NCBI GenBank assembly: GCA_036245525.1
Contig: BTPG01000001.1
Span: 177,935,111-177,999,110 of the forward strand
Reading direction: 5' to 3'
Length of the DNA: 64,000 nucleotides
From: Semisulcospira habei
Lineage: Eukaryota; Mollusca; Gastropoda; Semisulcospiridae
The position numbers and the translations under genes were made by a program. Under the pieces are notes generated by a model, which was not told the DNA's origin, did not search any database, and saw only the letters and a program-made list of their open reading frames with translations. The first letter of the stretch is position 1. Each line of letters opens with the position of its first letter. This document shows positions 41,919 through 52,314 of the stretch, piece after piece.

Positions 41919-42197
41919 GCCTGGAGTACTCGCTACTTCCCCTCATAGATGTTACGGGTAGAGGCCCTCCGCACTGTTGCGATAGCTTCCACTGCTGCAC
42001 CCAAGAAGCCTCTAGCTGTGAGGGCTTGCCTGACAGTCTCCAAGTGTGTAGCAGCAGTCATTCCGGGCATGGGTGGAACAGCGGCTGTCGGGGTTGCTTG
42101 AGTCTTGTCAGCAGTGCAGGAAGCTTCAGCGGAGCATCCGTGGCGAGGCTCAGGCTGGTGGTCCAGCTCTTGAACCAGCTGAAAGTGGCCACGAGGA

Positions 42198-43032
42198 TCA
42201 GGATCGTGCTGCTGCCTCTGAGCATTTGGAGCACTTTCGGTACCAGTACTGTCGGAGGGAACGCGTACGCCAGCAGTCCAAACCCACGGAATGGAGAGTG
42301 CGTCTACGGCTTAGGCTAGCGGGTCTGAAATGGGGGAGACGAATAGTGGCAGCTTCTTGTTCCACCTCGTGGCAAAGAGGTCCATCATTGGCATCTCCCA
42401 TCCTGTGCAGAGCAGCTGGAAGATGTCTTGGCGCAGAGACCACTCTGTGTGAAGCAGCTGGCCATGGCGGGAGAGAGAATCTGCGAGGACGTGAAGATGG
42501 CCCGGGATGTGCCGTGCCCGTAGCGTAATGCCCCGATCTCTGCACCACAGGACCTGGCACACAAGGATGCAGAGGGAGGGCGCGCGCGTACCACCTTGGT
42601 TCTGTATGTAGGCCACCACTGTCGAGTTGTCGGAGAGTACGAGGATCTCCTGACACGTGAGGCGCTGCTCCCACTCGACGAGCGTGAGCCACACTGCTTT
42701 CGCCTCCAGCCAGTTGATGTGTCTGTCTGCTTGATCCCGCGTCAAACCCGCCCAAGGTCGTGACGAACTCTGGGAGCAGATGTGCCACCCAACTGGAGAG
42801 GCTCGCGTCCGTACAGATGGAGAGCCGAGGCGTGGGGGGGGGAGGCGAGGGGTACTCCCGATGCTAGCCATGACCTGTCCGTCCACCGCTGGAGATGGAC
42901 TTGACGAGCGTCGACACCAGAACCAAGGTAGCCAGATCGCCCAAGGAGGGGCGCCAGTGCAGGAGCAGATGCAGCTGAATCGGTCGGGTGTAGAGCCTGC
43001 TGAGGGGTAATAGATCCGCCACTGCGCTTAGA
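42198..43032 (-). pseudogene. DIRS RT thumb and RNase H, frameshifted
   Basis: Starts with the RT thumb part SAVADLLPLSRLYTRPIQLH, which directly follows the 2-kb insertion. RNase H follows: CTDASLSSWVAHLL in one frame, then HINWLEAKAVWLTLVEWEQR, LVLSDNSTVVAYIQNQGG and HIPGHLHVLADSLSRHGQ in another, so a 1-nt shift lies near 42780. The connector MMDLFATRWNKKLPLFVSPI is the usual DIRS sequence before the recombinase. Confidence 0.85.
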
Positions 43033-43037
43033 AGGCC

Positions 43038-43695
43038 TGTCACGACTAGGGAGGGACAGACGAGAATGGAAGATAGAATAGAAGTAGAACCCCCAAATGT
43101 CCCGACTAAAGAGAGATAGACGAGAATGAAGGTTAGGAGTAGAAGAGAAGAAAGAGATAGATAAAGAACCCTAGCGTCTTGCCTCAAGACAGGTTACAGC
43201 TCAGCACAAGCAACACAACACATTTACTTTACACGTACAGTCAATCTTTATTACTATTACACTAACTATTCCCCTTTCCTTCCTTCCCACACTTCCCACC
43301 GACACTTCCCCTCCCTGCCCCCTACTCCCCTCCCCCTCCCCCCCAAAAAAAACAGAAACGAAAAACAAAAGGGAAAAAGCTAAACCAAGGTTAATACTAC
43401 TTCCACAGCATCAGCATTGCATCGAGTGGTGGAAGCAAACACTACCCCAAGCTACGCAGCACTGTTGCTCCACAATAACAATAAAAGTCAGGTTACAGCC
43501 CTCTGAACTGACGGCTGAAAAACGTTATTTACAATATACTGTTCACATACAAGAATCATGTAACTACACCAAGGCAGAGTGAGTGACGGAAAGCTGAATA
43601 AGAATGGGAAGAATGGGACCACCGTGGTAAGTCGACGAACGCCTGTGGATCCCTCCCGTCCAGCTTCCTTAACGGTTGTACAGCTTCGCGGGTCT

Positions 43696-43727
<32 letters not shown>

Positions 43728-45038
43728 TCTGTTTCCCTGGCGCGAGGTCTGGTTGCAATGGCGACACGGCTGCTTCGGCAGTACAGATGACCGCGCCCCT
43801 TCCACGCCGACACTCAGTCCAGCGAGGCGTGGTTGGTCCTAATGCCCGTTGGCCCTCCAACCGGTCCCGACCCCGAACGTCAAAATGCAAAACAAAAGCA
43901 GAAGCCTAAACGGCCTTGTAACGTAAACCAGAGGGTCCTAAAAACAGCTAACCACCATACCCACCCTGCTTGGTTTACAAAACCACTACCACTAACCACT
44001 CAAGCACTTGACCTTCACTCATATACTCACAAACCAGATAGGTGAGGCTAGCGCTGGCAGAATTGTACAACAAACCAAGGGGAATCACTCAGCGCTGGAC
44101 AGACGAACAGTTAGATCCCCTGCCCCCGCCTATCAGGCACCCATTCGCCAGCCCACAGAGAAATACGCAGGTATAGAACAAGACGATCATCTACATTTAG
44201 GGATGTAGATGATCGTCTTGTTCTATACCTGCGTATTTCTCTGTGGGCTGGCGAATGGGTGCCTGATAGGCGGGGGCAGGGGATCTAACTGTTCGTCTGT
44301 CCAGCGCTGAGTGATTCCCCTTGGTTTGTTGTACTTCACTCATATGACACGTGCTTCCCAAATCATTCCAAAATTTACACATGAACCAAAACAACGAAAT
44401 TTCTCAAACATTACATAAGCCTTCCTAACATTCTCTGCACTTTCACACCAGCCAATACACCATTTCACTAAACAGTTAAAAACAACTAATAATGAAATAG
44501 AACCAAACCAACAACGACAAAGCAATACTTCCCTTTAACACCCATCGAGTTCTACTCTCCTTTTCCCCCACGATACCCCTAGACCTAGCACATAGTACAA
44601 AACACCTATAACAACCATAACATGACAAAACATCCGCACGCGGGATTTTTAACGCACTTACCTCCTCTGCGACCCGTCACAAACGCCGACACCAGTAGGC
44701 ACATTAACCCCAGTCTCCGGCCTCCAACGACCACGGGACTGGACCGGCGCTGTGTCACTGACTCTCACAACGCTCAGTCACTGACTACCAAACAGTCAGC
44801 TGGGCAAGACAACCTGGTCTAACCGAGTACAGCTGCGAACTAAACCATTATTCCCTTGCTACCGACAAGGTAAACTCGGCAGTGAACACACTACCGTATC
44901 CACTAGCGCGCCCCGCACATGCAAAACAAGGAACACTAACCCGTGTCTACCAACATGAAAACAACTCACTATTCCTACACTGACCGGTGCTTCGGTAACT
45001 TTTGACTACCACTGTCAAAACAGTCACTAACCGTGACA
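43038..45038. mobile_element. 2.0-kb TG...CA element with 5-bp TSD inside DIRS RT
   Basis: Starts TGTCACGACT and ends AACCGTGACA, with TSD AGGCC at 43033-43037 and 45039-45043. Terminal TGTCACG/CGTGACA inverted ends and a 5-bp TSD suit a solo LTR (or an LTR-retrotransposon derivative) or a Ginger-type DNA element. No RT or integrase ORF is present. On the minus strand an AATAAA lies near 43245. Contains a CT repeat (43699-43730) and a nested palindromic element. Its removal would leave RT in frame. Confidence 0.75.
44025..44333. mobile_element. CAAACCAGAT-family palindromic element, perfect 131-bp arms
   Basis: TSD CTTCACTCATAT (12 bp) at 44013-44024 and 44334-44345. Arms 44066-44196 and 44203-44333 appear to be exact reverse complements with a 6-nt loop (TTAGGG). 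A 41-bp single-copy lead (ACTCACAAACCAGATAGG...) precedes the left arm. Confidence 0.92.
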
Positions 45039-45043
45039 AGGCC

Positions 45044-45802
45044 CAACAGTTGGAGCCAGACCCTGGCCGGGAGCGCCTGAACGCAAAGGACTTGCAGCGC
45101 TACCTCCGCTATCTTCAGGATCCGCTTCTTGGGGAGTCGGACTTGGTTGAGATCGGTCAAAAATTCCATGCCTAGGTGGATAAACCTGCGCGACAGAGTG
45201 AGATTGGACTTGCCTCCGTCGATGAGGAACCCGAGCCGGCGGAACAGTGTCAGCAGGCCATCTCTATCTTCCTCCAACGCTTGCACCATCTGGTTCCGGA
45301 GGAGCAGGTCGTACAGGTATTTGGAGGTTGGGCTGGAGGCCGACCGTCGGAACCTGGACACGACTCCATCTATGATCCTGGTGAAGGCCCATGGGCTGAG
45401 GTTGAGTCCAAACAGAAGGGCCCGAAACTGATACACCACCCCGAGGAAGCCGAAGTGCAGATACCGCCGCGACGACGGGTGTGCGAGTACGTGAAGATAC
45501 GTGTCTGCTAGGTCGAGGCTCACAGCGAAATCCTGAGGTTGCACCGCCGCCCGCAGGGCTTTGGCTGTCTCCATCCAGAAGCGCGGGGCCAAAATGTACT
45601 TGTTTAGCACCGAGGGGTCTATTACTGGTCGCCACTTGCCTCCAGGCTTGGGAACAAGGAAGAGCCGACTGTAGAAGGCTGGGGTGTCTTGCCGGTCGAC
45701 CACCTCTGTGGCCTCCTTCTGTAGAAGGGCGAACACCTCGTCATGCAGCGCTGCCGCCTTGTCCCAATCCCTTGGCACCCGAGTCCACAGGGGGGAGTGT
45801 CA
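45044..45802 (-). pseudogene. DIRS reverse transcriptase, active-site mutant
   Basis: From 45778: FYSRLFLVPKPGGKWRPVID, motif A SLDLADTYLHV, LLFGLNLSPWAFTRI, then the active-site block reads KYLYDLLLRN where the family has Tyr-x-Asp-Asp. The first Asp is Tyr here (codon 45313-45311, TAC). A stop at 45802-45800 separates it from the gag-like frame, which is otherwise the same reading frame. The thumb is cut at 45043 by the TG...CA element. Confidence 0.85.
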
Positions 45803-48261
45803 CAAAGGAGGGGGAGACTGGAAGGAGATCCACAGCCCCTCCGTGATGGTCGATAGAATCCAAGGGTCATCCTGAAACAGCTGGTGCCATGTGCTGCTGT
45901 AGAGGGCTAGTCTCCCGCCGACCGGAGACCCTAAAGGAGTCGGCGGCAGGGCGAGTGGTGGGTCAGTAAGCCTGGCCGCGCCCTCGCTTCCATGCCCCGC
46001 TGGCCCAGTTAGGAGGGGTGCGGGGAAAGCGTGCAAGCGCGTGGGAAGGGAACGAGAGCCACCACGGCCCCTCGGGGGCCAGGAGGCAGAGGGTCTGGCG
46101 AAGAGCAGGGCGCGACCCATGGCTCTGCAGGCCAACTGAAAGTGAGAGGAGCCGGATCCTGCTGAGGCTGGCCAGAGCTCCTTTATCGATTCCTTCACCT
46201 TCTGCCATGTCGGTCCGAACAACAGCTCCCCGCTGAAGGGCGCCTGGCGCAGTTGTGTCTTCACCGAAGCTGGGAGTGCGGGGCAACACCCGAGCAGTTC
46301 GTCTCGACGCAGGAGGTCGCAGTTGACCGCCGCCGCCATGGAGTTAGTCGAGGAGTGGTACGCCGCCCTATTCGCCGCCACTAGCACCGCGTGCACATCT
46401 CGCAGCTATGCCGAAGCGGAGAGATCCCAGGTGTTCTCCAGGAACTTGACTACAGATTGCGTCGCCATCTCGAGGAACCCCGCGCACACCAATGAGTTGC
46501 GGGCGAAGGATGCCGTCTTGTCCAAGGCTCTTGATACCTGCGTCCGGTGGCTGCGGAGTGTCCCTGTCTGTGCCAACGCCTCCTTGTCCACAGCCAGGAG
46601 AGGACAGGAAAACGCCTGGGAGTGACCTGCATACCAATCCTGGCGAAAGCTGATATCCATCCCCACCGGCCACTGGAAGTCCGAGAAGAAGCCCTGACAC
46701 CCGAAGTCATCCTGTTGCAGGCGCGCTTAGAAAGCCTCTGCTAGGTCCCTGAAGCCCGGAGGTTGAGGCAGGGACTTGAATCGCTTGGGTTGCCAGGGCG
46801 CGTCGACCATCGGTGAAGCCTTCCTCTTAGGGGGTGGAGACGGGGGGCAGCACTCCAGGGGAAGGAAGGATGCGATGAGCCGGGACGTCTCATCCAAGGA
46901 GCGGCGAACATGCCCGGTTGGCGCCGCGCCGACTGCCGAGGCAGGAGACGACAGAGGGTTGCTGGGCGAAGATGGGGGAATGTTGCCTAAGCCCAATGCT
47001 GACACCGAATCCTATGGGTGAAGACTGAGCACCTCCTCGTTGTCCGTCAGGGCCTGCGTAAGAGGAGGAGCCGGAGGCCTATATGTTGACCATGCAGAGA
47101 GGACTGACGAATATCCGGTAACAGTCGAAGACCGCCGAAGGAGGGGGGCAGGGTAAGCGTCGAGGGGAAGATGCTTGCGTACCGCAGCTGCTACCTGAGT
47201 GGCTCCTGCGTCAGCTTCAAGGGCACTGAGGCCACGACATAGGCCCATCCCTGGTTGTCCGGATGGATGAAGGGCTGGTCCTGGAGGGCGCAGTAGCCCG
47301 ATGTCATGAAATGGTCCGCCGCTGCCGAATACTTGATCCTGTCCGCCGGTCCGTGGATGAGGAGAGGGAAGACGAGTCTTCCCGTTGTGAGTGGTGTCTG
47401 CTGCATGCCGACTCTGTTCGTGGCTGACGCTCATCTCGTCTGCGTAAGGTTCCATCCCTACCATCCTGTAGGGGAAATCTAGTTGGTCGCGGTGCTTCTG
47501 CCCCCAAGCGTCGAGGGGGCTGAGATCGCTGGGTGTCCCTCTCCGAGGAAGAGGTGTTCTGGGGTTCCGATCGTGACGGGGAAAGCACGTCCCGTCGGCT
47601 GGATCGGTTGACCCAACATCCGTTCTCACTGGGGAGGGGGGGGGGGAGGGGGGGTGTGGGGGGGGGGGAGGGGGGGGTGTGGGGGGGGGGGGGGAGGGGT
47701 CTTCAGTCCCAATATCATTGCCCTGTCGGAGAACCATATCTCGCTGTGTGTTCATTCTCCGCCCCATGTCCCTGAAACATGGGTCTGTGGCCTGTCCGTT
47801 CGGCGGCTAGCTTTCCTCTCCCTCCCTGAGAGGCGCGTCCTAGACGCAGCCCGGTGACGGCGTTGGTTCGGCCTACGGCTGGCGGGCACTAACCTCTCAG
47901 AGGGGGGATTCCCCGCTTCTGATGCCTGGGCTCTCTCTCTCTCACCTGGAGAGTGAATAACTCGCCCAACATCCTTACTGCGGGGGGACCGAACTCCGTA
48001 TGCCGACACATGCCTAGGGGATGAATCCTGTCGTGGGCGGTCTTGCATATCCCAGGCCTCAGAGAGGCAGGGTGGAGCTCTTGGTGCCAAGGCTTGACTG
48101 GGGGACAAGTCCCGTTTGCTGCTAATAGGCTCTTTCATCCGCTCAGGGCGAAGCAGCAATGTCCGAGGCACCGGCAGCAGGTCCCTTTTACGCGCCGACA
48201 AACCCACGATTTCCGAAACTGCCTTTCTCTGCAAGCCCATTATGGCCGTCATGGCTGCCAT
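45800..48261 (-). pseudogene. DIRS gag-like ORF, several stops
   Basis: One frame runs from 47767 to 45800 with in-frame stops at 47014-47012, 46729-46727 and 46408-46406. An N-terminal portion (48261-47752) is in another frame. Content: Arg/Ser/Pro-rich N terminus; a Pro-run region caused by a G-rich tract at 47630-47700; a central PPKRKASPMV-like basic stretch; and a conserved-looking C-terminal half (WYAGHSQAFSCPLLAVDKEA, FGPTWQKVKESIKELWPAS). No known enzymatic motif, as usual for DIRS gag. Confidence 0.72.
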
Positions 48262-48908
48262 AGTGGTCGGCTGTCTGAATGGTGCCAGTCTTACCCTCCA
48301 GTAAAACGCCCACAGCTGCGACCATCACTCTTCCTCCCAAGTAATTAAGTAATTTTTCCTAATTAATTTTGTGTATTTTTACAACTTGGGGGTAGGGGTA
48401 CAAAATCAACCAATGTGGCACTCACAGTGATCACAGCATCACCTAGTCAAGTTTATAACGAAATGGCCGTTTGCTGGGTGCACAAATACCTTCACTGTGA
48501 TCCACAGATTTATTATTGTTTCATTCTGTCTTTTGCAGAGGATGCAGAAAGTGTGCCTGAACATAGTATTGCCCGATTTGGGCTTCTGGAATGAATTCTG
48601 ATTTATTTAGAGGAAAATGTTTCTCAACCTCATTTTAGCATCTGCGAAGAGCGTGAATGGGGGTACCCTTGCGCCATTGGTTATATCTCTGGTGTGTTCC
48701 TAAGGATTTTCGGGGAACATGGCTTAAACATCTCAGGACATACTAAGGAACACTTTGAAACCCATCTTATTGAGTACTGGGGGGGGGGGGGGGGGGTGTG
48801 CACGGTAGTCCTTGCTAGCTTATGGACTATTTTTTTTTGCAAAAATTGCTAAGCTGAGCGAAGCATTCCTAGCAGTAATGCCGTCGGTAATGATTTTGAG
48901 AAAATAAA

Positions 48909-48992
48909 AAGTCCTATTTTCCTGCACAAGTAATACTATCTACATGTTTTCTTTATTGATATACTTGTCTGATGTTGTCTATAAGAACTTAC
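48909..48992. other. Short intron segment between DIRS end and a micro-exon donor
   Basis: Only ~80 nt separate the DIRS terminus from the GTAAGT donor at 48992. Confidence 0.6.
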
Positions 48993-49040
48993 ATCCAAGT
49001 CATCATCGCTCAGGTCGTTGCAGTCATAGAATCGTTCCTC
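48993..49040 (-). CDS. ASAP1: Micro-exon (48 nt) of ASAP-like Arf-GAP: acidic linker
   Basis: Acceptor CTGTGTGCAG|GAG (49041/49040) and donor GAT|GTAAGT (48993/48992), both strong. Encodes EERFYDCNDLSDDDLD, phase 0 on both sides. It corresponds to the acidic segment that follows the ankyrin repeats in ASAP1/ASAP2, which carries a comparable Asp/Ser cluster. Joined in phase to the exons at 52114-52046 and 36733-36550. Confidence 0.85.
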
Positions 49041-49135
49041 CTGCACACAGAGATAGTACATAATTATAACTTACTGCAGACTCATATTCAATGATCAGAA
49101 GACATTTTTGTCCAGTACTTATACATGGGTTACAG

Positions 49136-49350
49136 TCTTCAGTCCTGGAGACTGTCAGCTTTTTCAGAATCCAAGAATACTGAATTTCAACTTCTTGGTT
49201 CAGAAAGAGCAGCCCTTCTGCAAGAGATATAAATCTTCATGAGCCCCTGCATCACATGCATCTACAGGGGCTCATGAGAACTAACGTCTCTTGCTGGCAT
49301 AGTTATCTGTGGACTGTTTTCAGTCATTTCAATTTTTGACACCGTCACTC
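49136..49350 (+). repeat. Intronic repeat with internal hairpin, copy 2
   Basis: Opposite orientation to 36760-36990. Contains CATGAGCCCCTG...CAGGGGCTCATG, an inverted repeat at about 49235-49275. Confidence 0.6.
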
Positions 49351-49441
49351 ATGCATATAAGCACAATGAAAATCTGGCTGGTTGTTATGATCTCACCATG
49401 GCTACCGGTAGCAGTAATATTACTGAACTGGTCCGCATGAA

Positions 49442-49442
<1 letters not shown>

Positions 49443-49486
<44 letters not shown>
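49443..49486. repeat. (AC)n microsatellite
   Basis: About 44 bp of AC dinucleotides. Confidence 0.95.
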
Positions 49487-49490
<4 letters not shown>

Positions 49491-49626
49491 GTTGAATTTG
49501 GCTTGTTGACAAACCAGTCATACCTGTGACTTGCAGCAGCGTGTATTCTGACTGCTGGTGGGTAAGTTCATTGTATAATCATTATATAATTTTTAATGAT
49601 TTTTATCATTAGATTATGATCTGCAA

Positions 49627-51978
49627 GGTATCATTGAAGCCAGATGGACGCAGTCTGGCCAGAAAAGGCTGTTAAGTGGGGAGATGATTCTGTATTCAGG
49701 TCATGAAGAGGAGAATGCCCCCCATACAGAAGGTGTAGCATTCATGCTGTCGCCAGTGGCACAGAGTGCGCTGATGGGCTGGGAACCTCTTGGGCCAAGA
49801 ATTATCACAGCAGCCTTTAGAACCAAGAAAAAGCTCAAGCTGAATGTCATCCAGTGTTATGCGCCCACTAATGACAGTGACGAGGAAGAGAAACAAGAGT
49901 TCTACGACCGACTCCAGAGTGCCTTGGACAAATGTGCGGAGCGAGACATCACCATCGTCATGGGCGATTTTAATGCCAAAATAGGGGAGGACAACACCGG
50001 ATATGAAGAGGTGATGGGGAGACAGGGACTAGGCTCGGAGATGAGTGAGAACGGGGAGAGGTTTGTAGACTTTTGTGCTCTAAACCGACTTGTCATTGGA
50101 GGCAGCATCTTCCCACACAGAAGAATACACAAAGCAACTTGGGTCTTACCTGACCATACAACAGAGAACCAAATAGACCATATCTGCATTAGCAAGAAAT
50201 TTAGAAGATCCCTTCAAGATGTTCGAGTGAGGAGGGGAGCAGATGTCGCCTCCGACCACCATGAAGAATGAAGCTCAAGCTAAAGAAAAGCCGCACAGAG
50301 ACAACAAGAAGTCAGCGCTATAATGTAGGCCTCTTGAGAGAAACTGGAGTTAGAGAAGAGTTTAAACTGGTGCTGTCCAACCGGTTTCAGGCACTGCAGG
50401 AGCTAGTAAATGAAGAGGAGGCGGTCACCACAGAGCAGCAGTGGAAGGCAGTTAGAGAGGCGCTGAACTCAACCTGCAAAGACACTGTAGGGTTCAGGAA
50501 ACACCATCACAAGGACTGGCTGTCGGCACAGACCTTGAAGAAGATAGAAGTGAGGAAGCAGAAGAAAGCAGCTGTCAACAACAGTCGCACAAGAGCAGCC
50601 AAAGTAAGGGCACAGGGGGAATACTCGGAAGCCAACCGCGAGGTGAAGAGTAGTATCAGGGCAGACAAGAGGGCCTACACAGACAGCCTGGCAGCAGAGG
50701 CAGAAAAGGCAGCAGGCATCGGCAACATGAAACAGCTCTACGACATTACCAGAAGCTCCGTTGACCCCCAGCTGAGAGACCAGCAAGCAGGATTCAGGAA
50801 AAACCGATCATGTACAGACCAGATCGCCACTCTCCGCATCATCGTGGAACAGTCTCTGGAGTGGAGCTCCCCGCTGTACGTCAACTTTGTGGATTATGAG
50901 AAAGCATTTGACAGCGTGGACCAAGAGACTGTGGAAACTCCTACGACACTACGGTGTACCCACAAAGCTCGTCCGCCTGATCAAGAGCAGCTACGATGGC
51001 ATGACATGTCGCGTGATCCACGAAGGGCAGTTCACCAGGGAGCTCCAGGTCAGAACTGGTGTCAGGCAGGGGTGTCTGCTGTCTCCGTTCCTCTTCCTAC
51101 TGGCCATAGACTGGGTCATGAAGATGACCACAGAGCACAGACGAAGTGGAATACAGTGGACACTGTGGACACAGCTTGACGACCTCGATTTTGCAGACGA
51201 CTTGGCATTACTGTCCCACACTCATCAACAAATGCAGGACAAGACCACGAGGCTTGCTGACATCTCGTCCCAAGTGGGCCTCACCATTCACAAACAGAAA
51301 ACAAAGACAATGAGGCTGAACGCAACCAGGGAAGAACCAGTCTTGCTTGCTGGCACCCCGTTGGAGGAGGTGGAGTCCTTCACCTATCTCGGGAGCATCA
51401 TAGACAAAAAAGGCGGCACTGATGCAGATGTCAGAGCACGAATCGGTAAAGCCAGAGCAGCCTTTCTCCAGTTGATAAAAGTGTGGAGCTCCAGAGAGCT
51501 GTCACAACACACCAAAGTCCGGATTTTCAACTCCAATGTAAAAGCAGTTCTCTCATATGGAGCAGAGACTTGGAGATTGACAAAAACCACAGTCAACAGA
51601 GTACAGACCTTCATGAACAGTTGCCTTAGAAGAATTTTGAAAATCCACTGGCCAGAGAAGATCAGCAACGTCAGACTCTGGGAGAGAACAGAGCAGATAA
51701 CAGCAGAGAATGAAATTGGGCGAAGAAGATGGGGATGGATCGGTCACAGTCTGAGAAAGCCAGCTTCCAGTATCACTAGGCAGGCATTGTCATGGAACCC
51801 CCAGGGAAAGAGGAAAAGAGGTAGGCCGAGAAACTCCTGGTGTCGAGACCTCCAAGCAGACATCAAGAGACTGGGAACCACCTGGAGTAGAATCGAAGGA
51901 GAAGCACAGGACAGGAGTTGCTGGAGGTCTCTCGTCGACGGCCTATACCCGGGTAGGGGTGACAGGCGTAAGTAAGTA
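49627..51978 (+). mobile_element. RTE-type LINE, family 2, copy 2 (5'-truncated, internal deletion)
   Basis: TSD ATGATCTGCAA (11 bp) at 49616-49626 and 51979-51989. Starts in the endonuclease, matches copy 3 from 54061 on, ends GTAAGTA. About 500 bp present in copy 3 (55194-55672) are missing here at 50755. Antisense to the host gene and ending 57 nt from an ASAP exon. Confidence 0.9.
49684..51975 (+). pseudogene. RTE family 2 endonuclease-RT, disrupted
   Basis: Endonuclease: LNVIQCYAPTNDSDEEEKQE, IVMGDFNAKIGED, NQIDHICISKKF, then ASDHHEE ending the first frame at 50271 (a deletion removes a few codons found in copy 3). The connector continues 50268-51179. RT: DQQAGFRKNRSCTDQIATLR, NFVDYEKAFDSVDQET, frameshift near 50930, then GVRQGCLLSPFLFLLAID, LDFADDLALLSHTHQQ, YLGSIIDKKGGTDADVRARI and the GRRRWGWIGHSLRKPASSIT tail to 51975. 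RT start motifs are lost in the internal deletion. Confidence 0.88.
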
Positions 51979-52045
51979 ATGATCTGCAAAAATTGCACAA
52001 GCACACACCTAGAAGTGAAAATGAAAAAGAAAAAAGGAAACTTAC

Positions 52046-52114
52046 AGACACAAGGTCCCAGTCAATGTTGACATGGACAAACAAGTCTTTCTTCCCTGCT
52101 ATTGCACTCTTCAA
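52046..52114 (-). CDS. ASAP1: Exon (69 nt) of ASAP-like Arf-GAP: post-ankyrin segment
   Basis: Acceptor TTGTGTTTCAG|TTG (52115/52114), donor TCT|GTAAGT (52046/52045). Encodes LKSAIAGKKDLFVHVNIDWD plus Leu-Val-Ser, phase 0 at both ends. The pattern aliphatic-x-x-Ala-hydrophobic-x-Gly, then His-Val-x-hydrophobic-x-Trp matches the stretch just after the ankyrin repeats in ASAP1/2 as I know it. Continuous with the ankyrin exon (57201) and the 48-nt exon (49040). Confidence 0.88.
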
Positions 52115-52314
52115 CTGAAACACAACAAATAGATCATGCACTTAGTCAACCCTTGAAAATTACAAATATAAATAATGAACAACTCAGTCTGTGAATCGTC
52201 AACACAATTTACTTCAAACAGTTTCATGTGCTTATCAATTTAGATTATGTGCTTATCAATTTAGATAAGTGTAAAGGCACATTAAAAATGATGAACAGAT
52301 GTTATACAAATAAA

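Larger units (their letters stand above)
40524..48908 (-). mobile_element. DIRS-type tyrosine-recombinase retrotransposon, copy 1
   Basis: Order on the minus strand is gag-like ORF, RT, RNase H, tyrosine recombinase, matching the DIRS1 group. Termini are inverted but not identical: left TCTAAAATGTATTTTTTCGA with ...CTTACCGACAGC, right (reverse complement) ATTTTCTCAAAATCATTACC with GACGGC. An internal complementary region (40789-40853) pairs with both. No TSD, as expected for recombinase integration. A 2-kb element (43038-45038) interrupts RT. It lies in sense orientation in an ASAP intron. Confidence 0.88.

Noticed and set aside
50740..50770. Spliced (processed) RTE transcript explaining the 490-bp gap
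   Set aside because: No GT-AG boundaries in the longer copy; short repeats at the edges favour deletion.
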